From positions 1,171,501 to 1,235,500 of the forward strand of contig NZ_OY762934.1 in the NCBI RefSeq assembly GCF_963667045.1: a stretch of DNA of 64,000 nt. Direction: 5' to 3'. This DNA is from an uncultured Cohaesibacter sp. (lineage in GTDB: Bacteria > Pseudomonadota > Alphaproteobacteria > Rhizobiales > Cohaesibacteraceae). The position numbers and the translations under genes are program-made. Within the stretch, counting starts at the first letter, position 1, and each line of letters starts with the position of its first letter. Below are positions 7,942 through 16,300 of the stretch, in pieces. The notes under the pieces are model-generated. The model saw nothing but the letters and a program-made list of their open reading frames with translations, was not told the DNA's origin and searched no databases.

Positions 7942-9513
7942 TCAGGATTTCTGGAACATCTGCAGCATGCGACGGGTGACCATGAAGCCACCGACGATGT
8001 TGATTGTGGCGATCAGGATGGAAACGAATGCCAAAAGCAAGACAATCCATGACCCAGCGCCCAGCTGCAAGAGCGAGCCGAGGATGATGATCCCCGAGAT
8101 TGCGTTCGTCACAGCCATGAGCGGCGTGTGCAGGGAGTGGCTGACGCCCCAAATGACCTGGAAGCCGATAAAGACGGCAAGTACGAACACGATGAAGTGG
8201 CCCATGAAGGCTGCAGGGGCATAGAGACCGATGAGACCCATGACTGCGGCACCAATGACCAGAAGGCTGATCTGCTGACGGCCAGCCTTGCGGGCGGCAG
8301 CTTCTTCTTCGGCCTTCTTCTCTTCAGGGGTCTTTTCCTTGACGTCACTTTTCGGTTTGGCGGCAATGGCTTTGATCTTTGGAGGCGGAGGTGGGAAGGT
8401 GATCTCGCCTTCATAGGTCACAGTCGCGCCGCGAATCACATCGTCTTCCATGTTGTGTACGATCTGGCCATCCTTTTCAGGGGTCAGGTCGGTCATCATG
8501 TGACGGATGTTGGTCGAATAGAGTTCGGAAGCCTGGGTAGCCATGCGGGATGGGAAGTCCGTGTAGCCGACGATGGTCACGCCGTTCTCGGTAACAACCT
8601 TCTCGTCCTTGACAGTGCCCTCAACGTTACCGCCGCGTTCCGCAGCAAGGTCGATGATGACAGAACCTGTCTTCATGGATGCAACCATGTCTGCAAGCCA
8701 CAGCTTGGGAGCCGGCCGGTTCGGGATCAGCGCGGTGGTGATCACGATGTCCATGTCACCTGCGATCTCGCGGAACTTGGCGAGCTGGGCATTGCGGAAT
8801 TCTTCAGACTGAACAGAAGCATAACCACCGGTGGAAGCTCCGTCCTGCTGTTCTTCTGCAAAATCCAAATAGACAAATTCGGCGCCCATGGATTCGACCT
8901 GTTCGGCCACTTCCGGACGCACGTCAAATGCATAAGTGATCGCACCGAGCGCAACGGATGTACCAATTGCAGCAAGACCGGCAACACCGGCGCCAACAAT
9001 CAGAACCTTTGCAGGCGGCACCTTACCGGCAGCAGTAATCTGGCCGGTGAAGAAACGGCCAAAGTTGTTACCAGCCTCGATAACAGCGCGATAACCGGCA
9101 ATGTTCGCCATGGAGGACAGAGCGTCCATCTTCTGGGCACGGGAAATACGTGGCACCATTTCCATTGCGATGACATTGGCACCAGCCGTCTTGGCGGCTG
9201 CCATGCCTTCTTCGTTGCCAGCCGGGTTAAAGAAGGAGATAAGCGTCTTGCCCTTGGCAAGATACTTCAGCTCTTCACTTTCTGGCTGACGTACCTTGGC
9301 AACGATATCTGCAGCCTCCCACAGAGCAGCAGCGTCTGGCACAATTTCGACGCCCGCTTCTGCATAAGTTGCGTCTGAAAAGCCAGCCAGCGCACCAGCA
9401 CCGCTTTCCAGGACGCAATCAAATCCCAATTTCTGAAGCTGTTTTGCCGAAGACGGCGTCATGGCAACGCGCGCCTCTCCCTCGAACAGCTCCTTAGGTG
9501 TACCTATCTTCAC
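7942..9513 (-). CDS. pntA: NAD(P) transhydrogenase subunit alpha (fused form)
   Basis: The 523-aa protein joins the NAD(H)-binding domain dI (VKIGTPKELFEGEARVAM at the start, nucleotide loop VLIVGAGVAGLAAIG near residue 170) to a C-terminal membrane part with about four helices after residue 410, separated by a charged KEKTPEEKKAEEEAAARKAG linker. This is the E. coli-like one-chain form rather than the PntAA/PntAB split of some alphaproteobacteria. The GTG start at 9513 has AGAAGGGAG with 6-base spacing; the frame is open to 9576 but those residues lack family similarity. First gene of the pntAB operon. Confidence 0.96.
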   Translation of the reverse strand: MKIGTPKELFEGEARVAMTPSSAKQLQKLGFDCVLESGAGALAGFSDATYAEAGVEIVPDAAALWEAADIVAKVRQPESEELKYLAKGKTLISFFNPAGNEEGMAAAKTAGANVIAMEMVPRISRAQKMDALSSMANIAGYRAVIEAGNNFGRFFTGQITAAGKVPPAKVLIVGAGVAGLAAIGTSVALGAITYAFDVRPEVAEQVESMGAEFVYLDFAEEQQDGASTGGYASVQSEEFRNAQLAKFREIAGDMDIVITTALIPNRPAPKLWLADMVASMKTGSVIIDLAAERGGNVEGTVKDEKVVTENGVTIVGYTDFPSRMATQASELYSTNIRHMMTDLTPEKDGQIVHNMEDDVIRGATVTYEGEITFPPPPPKIKAIAAKPKSDVKEKTPEEKKAEEEAAARKAGRQQISLLVIGAAVMGLIGLYAPAAFMGHFIVFVLAVFIGFQVIWGVSHSLHTPLMAVTNAISGIIILGSLLQLGAGSWIVLLLAFVSILIATINIVGGFMVTRRMLQMFQKS

Positions 9514-10104
9514 GACAGACTCCCTTCTAACAAAAATGTTGATGCCTTCAGCCGGGCGAACCCAAACCAAAAGCAAACTACCCTCCGGCTCTTATAGTGC
9601 AGACGAAAGTCAAATTGCCAAGTCTCCATTGTAAATCAGTTGCGCGTTATCCGGTGCGATTTGCCAAAATTTGTCCCGCATCGTGGTAATTTTCCCTTAT
9701 TTACGCAAATTTACATAGATAAATCAGGCGATTTGACATACTCCCGACAGGGCCGGAATCTGGACAGCAGATCCTCGGCAACCCTCTCCAACATCGTTTG
9801 CACGAGATGTCATCCTGAAGGATGGCAGATGAGGCATTCTCCATTTGAGCCAATATGGAAACACCTTTTGGTGCGGCAGTGCCAAGCTACCCGAAAGGGG
9901 ACTCTCACTGCAAAGCACTACACGTACATTAGACGATTGTAGCTGTTTATGAAAGATAGGGAAGTGATCCGAGAGGCTAGCTTTTCTGTATCGAATTGAA
10001 GAAATTGCCAATTGCGCGCCTTGGAATCACTATTTTCCCAAGCTAATTTTCATTCATTATCGATAAAAGCCGACAGAAGGACCTGCCGCCTCTCTGCTAT
10101 CGGT
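9514..10104. other. Intergenic region upstream of pntA
   Basis: 591 bases without a supported gene. It includes an AT-rich stretch at 9600-9740 suitable for the pntA promoter and a small hairpin CATCC-TGAA-GGATG at 9812-9825. A 95-codon minus-strand frame at 9724-10011 has no ribosome binding site, hydrophobic pattern or recognisable motif and is not called. Confidence 0.5.
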
Positions 10105-10803
10105 CTAGTCGGCGTAATGGATCGTCGTGGCTCTGGCTCGATTGAGAATGAGCCGTACGGGAGCCTCTTCCACCAGCCCGATCTTCTGGGCTTCGCGCAG
10201 GGCGTGCTTCTTTTCTTCCCCGACAATCAGCACATGGGCCTTGCGCGCCCGCTCCAACACGGGGGCGGTCAGTGTCAGACGCGGATTGCCGTCTTCATGT
10301 CCACCCACGATCATGACCGAGGGAGCCCAGAGGCCGAGGGCTTCTTCCAGATCATCGGCTTGAGGAAACAGCGAGGCAATACGCGTGTCCGCTCCCATAC
10401 CCAGAACGCAGACATCAATCGGCAGAATGGCCTGCAGATCAGAGGCGATGGCCGAGAGCACATCCTCAACGACATCACCATTCGGCGCGCCATCACGGTG
10501 GTAGGAATGAAACTCTGCTTCGGCCGCCAGATTCTGCAGCAGCAGCTCTTCCACCTTGTGGGCATTGGTGTGATCCGGCACTTGAGGATCCAGATGCTCA
10601 TCGGTCAGGATAATTGAGACACAGTCCCATTCGACGGGTTGGGCACTCAAGGAGCGGAAGAAATCATGCGGCGTTTCGCCACCAGGCACCGCAAGGGTCG
10701 CCCTGCCACGCTTTTTAATGGCCTTGTTCAACTCGGACGCAACCTGTTCTGCGAGACCGGCAGCCAAGCTGCCTCGATCGGGATACACTCGTGTTTCAGT
10801 CAC
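10105..10803 (-). CDS. pgl: 6-phosphogluconolactonase with an altered signature motif
   Basis: The 232-aa cytoplasmic protein hydrolyses 6-phosphogluconolactone to 6-phosphogluconate. It has the NagB/RpiA/Pgl fold with VPGGETPHDFFRSL near residue 45, ILTDEHLDPQVPDHTNAH near 75 and VCVLGMGADTRIASLFP near 135. The last motif normally reads GMGxDGHTASLFP; here DGHT is DTRI, so the conserved His is replaced. The GTG at 10803 was chosen for its GGAG with 6-base spacing; the frame is open to 10887. It lies in the same direction as glk, 306 bp downstream, without zwf or edd nearby. Function is likely but the changed motif leaves some doubt. Confidence 0.8.
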   Translation of the reverse strand: MTETRVYPDRGSLAAGLAEQVASELNKAIKKRGRATLAVPGGETPHDFFRSLSAQPVEWDCVSIILTDEHLDPQVPDHTNAHKVEELLLQNLAAEAEFHSYHRDGAPNGDVVEDVLSAIASDLQAILPIDVCVLGMGADTRIASLFPQADDLEEALGLWAPSVMIVGGHEDGNPRLTLTAPVLERARKAHVLIVGEEKKHALREAQKIGLVEEAPVRLILNRARATTIHYAD

Positions 10804-11109
10804 GTTTTTCTCCTGCGCACATGACTCCCACCATCTCTGTATGGTGGCGTCCTGTTTGTCTTTTCCAATGTCCACAACCGCTTGCAACCGGCTGGTCGAC
10901 TCATTTTCTCAAGCTTCTCTTCAGCTTAATAGGGGTGGCACATTGCAGTTTTATGATTGCCAGACCCGCGATGGAGGCGCACAAGAACGAGGGATGAAAA
11001 GGGCGCAGAAAAAGGCAGCCCCCTGACGGAAGCTGCCTTATGAAACCTCTATACCCCACCTGCGCTCGAAAGGACGCCAGGATCGGGGTTTTTGCATGAA
11101 CAATCCGGC
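10804..11109. other. Intergenic region glk / pgl
   Basis: 306 bases containing the glk terminator at 11009-11039 and, presumably, the pgl promoter. No gene seen. Confidence 0.5.
11009..11039 (-). terminator. Rho-independent terminator of glk
   Basis: On the minus strand an 8-bp perfect stem (AAGGCAGC / GCTGCCTT) with a 12-nt loop runs into TTTTT, about 70 bp past the glk stop. Confidence 0.75.
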
Positions 11110-12117
11110 CTATTGCAGATCCGGATCAAAGCTCATGGCGTTGATGGCACCTTCGAGACCGAAGTTACTGTTGCGATAGAGATAGATCGGCATCTTGACG
11201 CGGAACTTGGTGTGACGTCCGCCCTGATTGAAACCTCTGAGGAACTCGGGATTCTGGAAGATCCAGTCGTTCTTCTGCAGCACGCCGCCGGTGAGGAAAA
11301 CGCCACCGTGGGCTGAAATATAGAGTGCCAGATCGCCAGCCACGGCGCCCAGATGGTGGGTGAACATGCTGATGGCACGAACGGCGAGATGATTGCCCTC
11401 GGTGCGGGCGACATCGAAGATGTCACGGGCGGACATCTCGGACGGCTCCTGGCCTTCGAGCAGTTCCAGCGCCTTCATCAGATAGGGAATGCCGGTTCCC
11501 GACAGAATGGCCTCGGCCTCAAGTGCCAGACAGGAGCGATCATCCATCTGGGTTTCCGGCCACAGCTCGGCCAGCTTGGTAAAGACCGCCACTTCATCGA
11601 GGGTATGCGGAGCGACGCGCACGTGGCCGCCCTCGCCCTGAAGCACTTCGGGCTGGTGCCCGGCCCACACCTGGGTGCCAACCCCGAGGCCAGTGCCCGG
11701 GCCAATGATGAGACGTGGTGCAGTGGGCACCGGAGGCGTTTGACGCGGCTGCGGCAGCGAGCCCTGAATGACCGTCAGATCATCAGGGTCTGCGGTGACG
11801 AGGGACCATGCAGCAGCTTCGAAATCATTGAGGATACGGGCGCCTTCTGCACCGGCGGCGACGATCAGGTCGGCCTGTGAAAACTGCTGGTTACCAGCGT
11901 TGGTGAGCGTGACATAGCCATTTTCGATCACCCCGGCTGCCGCAACGACAACCTGTCGCGGCGAAGAGCCGATCTTGCCGACAAAGCTCTTGACCGCATC
12001 GGTCAGATGCATCGTGCCGGTGGTATCGAATGTGTGCTGTTCCTTGATGCGGCCCTCTACGGCGGCAGCCAATCGCATGTTGGTTCCACCAACATCGGCC
12101 ACAAGATCCCAAAGCAT
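11110..12117 (-). CDS. glk: Glucokinase
   Basis: This 335-aa protein belongs to the bacterial Glk family (not ROK) and phosphorylates glucose with ATP. Visible signatures are LVADVGGTNMRLA at residues 5-17 (ATP phosphate loop), ILNDFEAAAWSL near 95, IIGPGTGLGVG near 140, LQGEGGHVRVAP near 160 (glucose-binding Glu/His) and VFLTGGVLQKN near 285. The ATG at 12117 has GAGGG with 7-base spacing. It lies between a GNAT gene and pgl on the same strand and has its own terminator. With pgl and pntAB it points to oxidative glucose breakdown. Confidence 0.95.
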   Translation of the reverse strand: MLWDLVADVGGTNMRLAAAVEGRIKEQHTFDTTGTMHLTDAVKSFVGKIGSSPRQVVVAAAGVIENGYVTLTNAGNQQFSQADLIVAAGAEGARILNDFEAAAWSLVTADPDDLTVIQGSLPQPRQTPPVPTAPRLIIGPGTGLGVGTQVWAGHQPEVLQGEGGHVRVAPHTLDEVAVFTKLAELWPETQMDDRSCLALEAEAILSGTGIPYLMKALELLEGQEPSEMSARDIFDVARTEGNHLAVRAISMFTHHLGAVAGDLALYISAHGGVFLTGGVLQKNDWIFQNPEFLRGFNQGGRHTKFRVKMPIYLYRNSNFGLEGAINAMSFDPDLQ

Positions 12118-12311
12118 TACGCTACCCTCATAATTTCAGTTCTGACATAGGTGACAAACTTCAGATCCCGATACAGGAGTCCACCCGTTACAGGCCTTGC
12201 ATACAGGGAATCGGTTATATTTTCATCCCCCAAAATAAATTTCCCATTCGAAAGTCCGGCTTTTTTGCCCTCTGATCTGATTTTTAAACTGCGGCTGTTC
12301 CTCCGTACCTT

Positions 12312-12359
12312 CCCGCTGACGATCATGGGGCAAGATCCCTGCGAAAGATCGTCAGCGGG
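12312..12359. repeat. 13-bp perfect inverted repeat across the GNAT stop codon
   Basis: CCCGCTGACGATC at 12312-12324 is exactly complementary to GATCGTCAGCGGG at 12347-12359, with a 22-nt loop. The right arm encodes the end of the GNAT protein and the left arm overlaps its stop codon. No T-run follows on either strand, so it may act as a transcript-stabilising hairpin rather than an intrinsic terminator. Confidence 0.6.
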
Positions 12360-12805
12360 CCTCGCTCCGATTGCGCCGTCAAGCCGGTATCCAGCCAGCC
12401 TGCCCGCGCCAGCAAACCGCGCGCTCCGTCAGTCACACCATAGACCGAGGCCAACCCCAAGGAGCGGGCCGCGTCCTCGATGGCACGGGTCAACGCCATG
12501 CCGACCCCGCGCCGACGGCAATCCGGGTGAACATAGAAGGCCGACAGAAACGGTCCAAGCCCTTGCTCCTCGCCAAGCCCTCTTGGCTTGAGCGCCGCAA
12601 TGCCCATCGGGTCACCGGTGGCGAACAGGGCAATCCGCGCCAGCGGCATTCCCGCCCCATCCGCCCAGCCAACAAGGTCCGCTCTGGCATCACCTGGCCC
12701 ATCGGGGCCATACCAGGAGGGCCATTGGGCGCAAAACCATTGGGCAATCACTGGAATGGCATTGCGTCCGTCTTCGAGCGACACAATGCGGAACGCTTCA
12801 TCCAT
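12323..12805 (-). CDS. GNAT-family N-acetyltransferase
   Basis: A 160-aa GNAT protein. The acetyl-CoA-binding region is clear: LSAFYVHPDCRRRGVGMALTRAIEDAARSLG at about residues 87-117 contains the R/Q-x-x-G-x-G/A loop as RRRGVG, followed by the fold's last strands (VYGVTDGARGLLARAGWLDTG). The acceptor substrate is unknown. It precedes glk on the same strand by about 205 bp and may or may not share a transcript. Confidence 0.85.
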   Translation of the reverse strand: MDEAFRIVSLEDGRNAIPVIAQWFCAQWPSWYGPDGPGDARADLVGWADGAGMPLARIALFATGDPMGIAALKPRGLGEEQGLGPFLSAFYVHPDCRRRGVGMALTRAIEDAARSLGLASVYGVTDGARGLLARAGWLDTGLTAQSERGPLTIFRRDLAP

Positions 12806-12920
12806 CAGAACTCCTGTCCATCAGCGAGTAAAGCTCAACAATGCGTGAAGGCTTTCTCCTTGTCTATGGCCCGTTGCGCCAACATGCGGACGATGGAACC
12901 TCCCGCCTGTTGGCGACAAA

Positions 12921-12947
12921 GAAAAAGGGGCACCGGATGGCACCCCT
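12921..12947 (-). terminator. Rho-independent terminator of the bioMNY operon
   Basis: On the minus strand the RNA pairs AGGGGUGCC with GGUGCCCCU (9 bp, two G-U pairs) around an AUCC loop and continues into UUUUUC. It is about 110 bp past the bioY stop. Confidence 0.65.
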
Positions 12948-13058
12948 CTTTTGCATTGGATTGTCCGCCGATGTGAAATCCATCGGGCCCCATACTGCCC
13001 CCAACACACTCCAATGAGCGCAGGTCAAATGGCTCTCATGTTTCCGGCAGGCCAGAGA

Positions 13059-13604
13059 CTAGCTGCGCGACAAAAGGGCACTTGGACGAGCTTTTGCGAT
13101 GCCCTGCAGGACGAAACCGGCAACGAAGGCCTTGATGACGTCGCCCGGAATGAAGACCAGCACCATGGAAGCAGCTTCCATGAAGGACTTGTTGAGGCGA
13201 ACCGACATGCCCAGCACACCCAGCAGATAAAGCACGAAGATGCCACCGACGATGGAGGCAAAGGTGCCGACGATCAGCAGGTTGCCTTTGCCCCATTTCT
13301 CAACGATGAGACCCGCAACGAAGGCGGCAAAAGGCCAGCCGAGGAAGAAGCCGACGGTCGGTCCGGCCAACACGCCGAGGCCACCGCGACCGCCTGCCAG
13401 CAGTGGCAGACCTGCCAGCACCAGCACGATGAACAGGATCATGGACAGAGCGCCGCGGCGCGATCCGAGTATGACACCGGCCATCATGACGCCGAGGCTC
13501 TGTGCACTGACCGGCACGCCGAACGGCAACATGAACTGCGGCATGAGCCCGAGGGCGGCAACGAGTGCAGCAAACAAGGCAATAAAGGCGACTTGGCGTT
13601 CCAT
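13059..13604 (-). CDS. bioY: BioY biotin-binding subunit of the ECF transporter
   Basis: BioY is the membrane S-component that binds biotin. The 181-aa protein has about six hydrophobic helices and the family pattern LPFGVPVSAQSLGVMMAG (residues about 27-44), RGALSMILFIVLVLAGLPLLAGGRGG and GPTVGFFLGWPFAAF. The ATG at 13604 has GGGAG about 10 bases upstream; an ATG 9 bases earlier at 13613 abuts that same site and is less suitable. It is the last gene of bioM-bioN-bioY, before a terminator. Confidence 0.93.
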   Translation of the reverse strand: MERQVAFIALFAALVAALGLMPQFMLPFGVPVSAQSLGVMMAGVILGSRRGALSMILFIVLVLAGLPLLAGGRGGLGVLAGPTVGFFLGWPFAAFVAGLIVEKWGKGNLLIVGTFASIVGGIFVLYLLGVLGMSVRLNKSFMEAASMVLVFIPGDVIKAFVAGFVLQGIAKARPSALLSRS

Positions 13605-13624
13605 TTTCGGCATTCTCCCTTTTC

Positions 13625-14278
13625 TTACTCAGTGCGCATTTCTGGCGCACTCTCCGACTGAGATTTGGTTCTTTTTTCTTGTTGCAATCCGCCCCGCGCG
13701 CGTAGCGCTTCGGCAACCCGGTCTGCGTCATCAATGGCGCTGAGCGCCAGAGGAACCAGCAGACGCGGGCTTGTCCGCTTCGGGCTGCGCGCCCGCCATG
13801 CCTGATTGAGCTGTGAGCCCCGTTGCAGGAACAATGGCGTGAAGCGAATGACCAGCCCCATGGCAAAGCCCAGCGCCCGCGGCGGCAGGCCAAGAAAATG
13901 GAAGGGCTTTGCGAGTGTTTCGATGACAGCCATCATATCATCAAGTCGCGAAGTCATGGTGACCAAATTTGCAAGGCTGACCGTCGCGACGAGCTTGAAG
14001 CAGATGGCCAGCCCCTCCTCAATGCGTCCAGTCACCAGCTGATAGGCGAAAATGATGGCGACAAGATAGACGAGCGGCTTGAGCCGCTGGGCCCCGGCCT
14101 TTGTAAAACTGCGCCCCGCTGACAGGTAGAGCACGACCACCGGCAGGTTGGCAGCGAGCAGCAGACGCCAGTCGTTGAACGGCCAGAGCACCAGCGTGAA
14201 CAGGCACAGAATGGCCAGCTTGGCCGAGACGGGCCATCCATGCATCCAGCTTCTCTGCTCGACGGTCAGCGACAGCAT
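13625..14278 (-). CDS. bioN: BioN, energy-coupling factor transmembrane (EcfT) subunit
   Basis: The 217-aa membrane protein is the T-component of the biotin ECF importer and couples the ATPase BioM to BioY. About four to five hydrophobic helices occupy residues 18-115, and the Arg-containing coupling motif appears as EALRARGG near residue 195 (EcfT A-R-x motif), with LALSAIDDADRVAEALRARG typical of the family. Its ATG overlaps the bioM stop (TGATG), so the genes are translationally coupled. Confidence 0.9.
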   Translation of the reverse strand: MLSLTVEQRSWMHGWPVSAKLAILCLFTLVLWPFNDWRLLLAANLPVVVLYLSAGRSFTKAGAQRLKPLVYLVAIIFAYQLVTGRIEEGLAICFKLVATVSLANLVTMTSRLDDMMAVIETLAKPFHFLGLPPRALGFAMGLVIRFTPLFLQRGSQLNQAWRARSPKRTSPRLLVPLALSAIDDADRVAEALRARGGLQQEKRTKSQSESAPEMRTE

Positions 14279-15027
14279 CAGCCACGGCCCTCCGTGCCAG
14301 AAGGCAATCCCGCCCCGAGCACCTCATCATCGGAGAAGACCAGCCGTTCCATCTGTTCACGATAGGCAGGCAGGATTTCGGCCGGGGTACCATCTCCGAC
14401 CAGTTGGCCCTTCTCTAGCCAGATGATGCGGTCATAGCTTTCCAGATGGTCGATATCGTGGGTGACCAGAACAACCTGCTGGTCCAGTTCATCGAGCCAG
14501 CGGTAGAGGCGACGGGTTGTCGGCCAGTCGAGCCCGGCAAAGGGTTCGTCCAGCAGCACGGCTTTTGGCTCCATGGCCAGCACGGCCATCAGACAGACCA
14601 GATGGCGTTGGCCCTGTGAGAGCGTGAAGGTGCCACGCTCGGCCCAGTCAAGCCGACCAAAGGACTCAAGGAAGTCCCGCGCCTTGATCCTGGCCGCCTT
14701 GCGATCGCCGCTGAGGCTTTCGAGACCAAAGGCGATTTCCTCTTCCACGGTGGGAAAGATGATCTGATGATCCGGATTCTGGAAAATGAGACCGATGGTC
14801 CGGATGGCATTCTTGCGATCCTTGGCGATATCGACGCCATGGACCCGCACCTGCCCCACCTCGGGTTCAATGAGGCCGGAAATCATGCGCGCCAAGGTAG
14901 ACTTGCCAGACCCATTGCGCCCAATGAGACCGATGCGCTTTTCACTTAGCTGCATACTGAGGCCGCGAAAGAAAGGCTGGTCGTTGAGAGTATGGTTTAC
15001 CCCGTCAAGGACGATGGCATTGTCCAT
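14278..15027 (-). CDS. bioM: BioM, energy-coupling factor ATPase for biotin uptake
   Basis: A 249-aa ABC ATPase with Walker A GRNGSGKST near residue 38, Q-loop FQNPDHQIIFPTVEEEIAFG (the D-H-Q wording typical of EcfA ATPases), signature LSQGQRHLVCLMAVLA, Walker B AVLLDEPFAGLD and switch His in VLVTHD. It powers BioMNY biotin import. First gene of the operon; no BioR-type operator (TTATnnATAA-like) is visible upstream. Confidence 0.92.
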   Translation of the reverse strand: MDNAIVLDGVNHTLNDQPFFRGLSMQLSEKRIGLIGRNGSGKSTLARMISGLIEPEVGQVRVHGVDIAKDRKNAIRTIGLIFQNPDHQIIFPTVEEEIAFGLESLSGDRKAARIKARDFLESFGRLDWAERGTFTLSQGQRHLVCLMAVLAMEPKAVLLDEPFAGLDWPTTRRLYRWLDELDQQVVLVTHDIDHLESYDRIIWLEKGQLVGDGTPAEILPAYREQMERLVFSDDEVLGAGLPSGTEGRG

Positions 15028-15425
15028 CTCACCGCGCTCACCAGCGCCGGAACGAGACTCTGCGGGGGATTTTACGAGATCAGCGATAGGTCAACTCCAG
15101 ATCACGCGCGCCATATGGCCCGGACTCAGCGCGCTGTCTCGGCCTTGTCGGCTTCCAAGCCGAAACCCGACAGCGTGCGGGTTGGTGAAGGTCATAGCCA
15201 AGAATGGAAACAAAAACCAGCGACAAGGATAATCCCAATGGTTCAGTTTGTGGAGAAAAAGCGCGATCGTATATGTAAAACGCCCCAAAGCGACAGGATC
15301 GAGCACATTCTGGGCAGCTCCGGGCAACTCTGAGAGTTCCAGACAAAGCCGGATCATGAAAGAGGCGATGGGCCATCGGCCATCGCCTCTTTTTGTCTTT
15401 TTTGCTTGCGTGCCAAGGCTCGCCG
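15028..15425. other. Intergenic region upstream of bioM
   Basis: About 400 bases. The right part holds the terminator at 15361-15390; the rest, including the stretch near 15255-15290, presumably contains the bioM promoter. No gene supported. Confidence 0.5.
15361..15390. terminator. Terminator behind the Ugp-type operon
   Basis: A perfect 11-bp stem (AGAGGCGATGG / CCATCGCCTCT) with an 8-nt loop. The plus side is followed by TTTTGTCTTTTTT and the minus side by TTTC. It lies 36 bp beyond the stop of the isomerase gene that ends the minus-strand operon, which is its likely user. Confidence 0.75.
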
Positions 15426-16247
15426 TTACTGGCCGAGCCCGAGGGCTTCGAGGCGCTTGACGGTCTGGGGCAGCCGGAGCTTGCGATCGCGGGCCTCGAT
15501 GATCAGCCGTGGTCTGGCGTGGATTTCCCAGAGTGCCTTGAAGACGCCGCCCCATGGCACCGATCCCTCGCCGGGGTGCCAATGGCGATCGGCATAGCCG
15601 TCGGCGTCCTGCAGATGGACATGGCCGAGCAGAGACCCGGCCACCGTCACGTAATCGGGCACCGGAGGCGCCTTGTACTGACCGTGGGCCAGCTGGGCGT
15701 GGCCGGTGTCGATGGAGACTTGCAGCATCGGGCTGTTGATCATCTCCACCAGTTCGCAACGCAGGATCGGGTCGGCATCGTCGATATTCTCCAGCATCAG
15801 GCAGCAGCCGATCTGCTCGGCCCGCTGAATGACGGGAGCCAGCATTTTCTGAGCGGCCTCGAAGATGGTCGGCTTGAGGAAGCTGTAGTTGGTGAAATTG
15901 AGGCTGTGCCAGAAGGTGAAGGGGCTATGGATCACCATGTGGGTGGCGCCCAGCTTCTCGCACTTGTTGAGGGCATCGAGCAGACGCACGGTCACGACCT
16001 GCTGGATCAGCGGATCGGTCGCCGCGAGATCGAGGCTGAAGAAGGGCCCATGGATGCCATGCAGACCGCCAAATCCGTCCAGCAGCTCCTTGTAGGCCGC
16101 GATCAGGTCGTCCTGATCGTCATCAAGCACATCGACCATGCAGAAATCCTGCAGCTCGATCGGCCGGTTCTTCTCGAAGATCCAGTCCCTGAGGGAGACA
16201 AGTTCGTCATACTTGAGGGAAGCGCCCAGCACTGGCAATGGGGACAT
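15426..16247 (-). CDS. Sugar phosphate isomerase/epimerase (AP endonuclease 2-type TIM barrel)
   Basis: A 273-aa protein of the xylose-isomerase-like TIM-barrel family. Metal- or substrate-binding positions are suggested by GATHMVIHSPF, LMLENIDDADP (Glu), QVSIDTGHAQLA (Asp/His), LGHVHLQDADG and RLIIEARD (final Glu), spaced as in family members. The reaction is not known. It is the last gene of the operon headed by the DeoR regulator, 53 bp after the second permease, so it probably processes what the importer brings in. Confidence 0.8.
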   Translation of the reverse strand: MSPLPVLGASLKYDELVSLRDWIFEKNRPIELQDFCMVDVLDDDQDDLIAAYKELLDGFGGLHGIHGPFFSLDLAATDPLIQQVVTVRLLDALNKCEKLGATHMVIHSPFTFWHSLNFTNYSFLKPTIFEAAQKMLAPVIQRAEQIGCCLMLENIDDADPILRCELVEMINSPMLQVSIDTGHAQLAHGQYKAPPVPDYVTVAGSLLGHVHLQDADGYADRHWHPGEGSVPWGGVFKALWEIHARPRLIIEARDRKLRLPQTVKRLEALGLGQ

Positions 16248-16300
16248 GGCGTATTGTTCCTTGTTATCCGGCCCGAAGCGGACCGACTCGTTGTGTTGAC

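Noticed and set aside
6850-8052. 400-codon plus-strand frame opposite pntB
   Set aside because: Antisense shadow of a clear pntB gene in GC-rich DNA; rich in His/Asp/Gln as expected of such shadows.
9724-10011. 95-codon minus-strand frame upstream of pntA
   Set aside because: No start signal, motif or regular hydrophobic pattern.
12117-12326. 69-codon leader frame ending at the glk start codon
   Set aside because: Stop overlaps the glk ATG, but there is no ribosome binding site or recognisable sequence; it may be chance.
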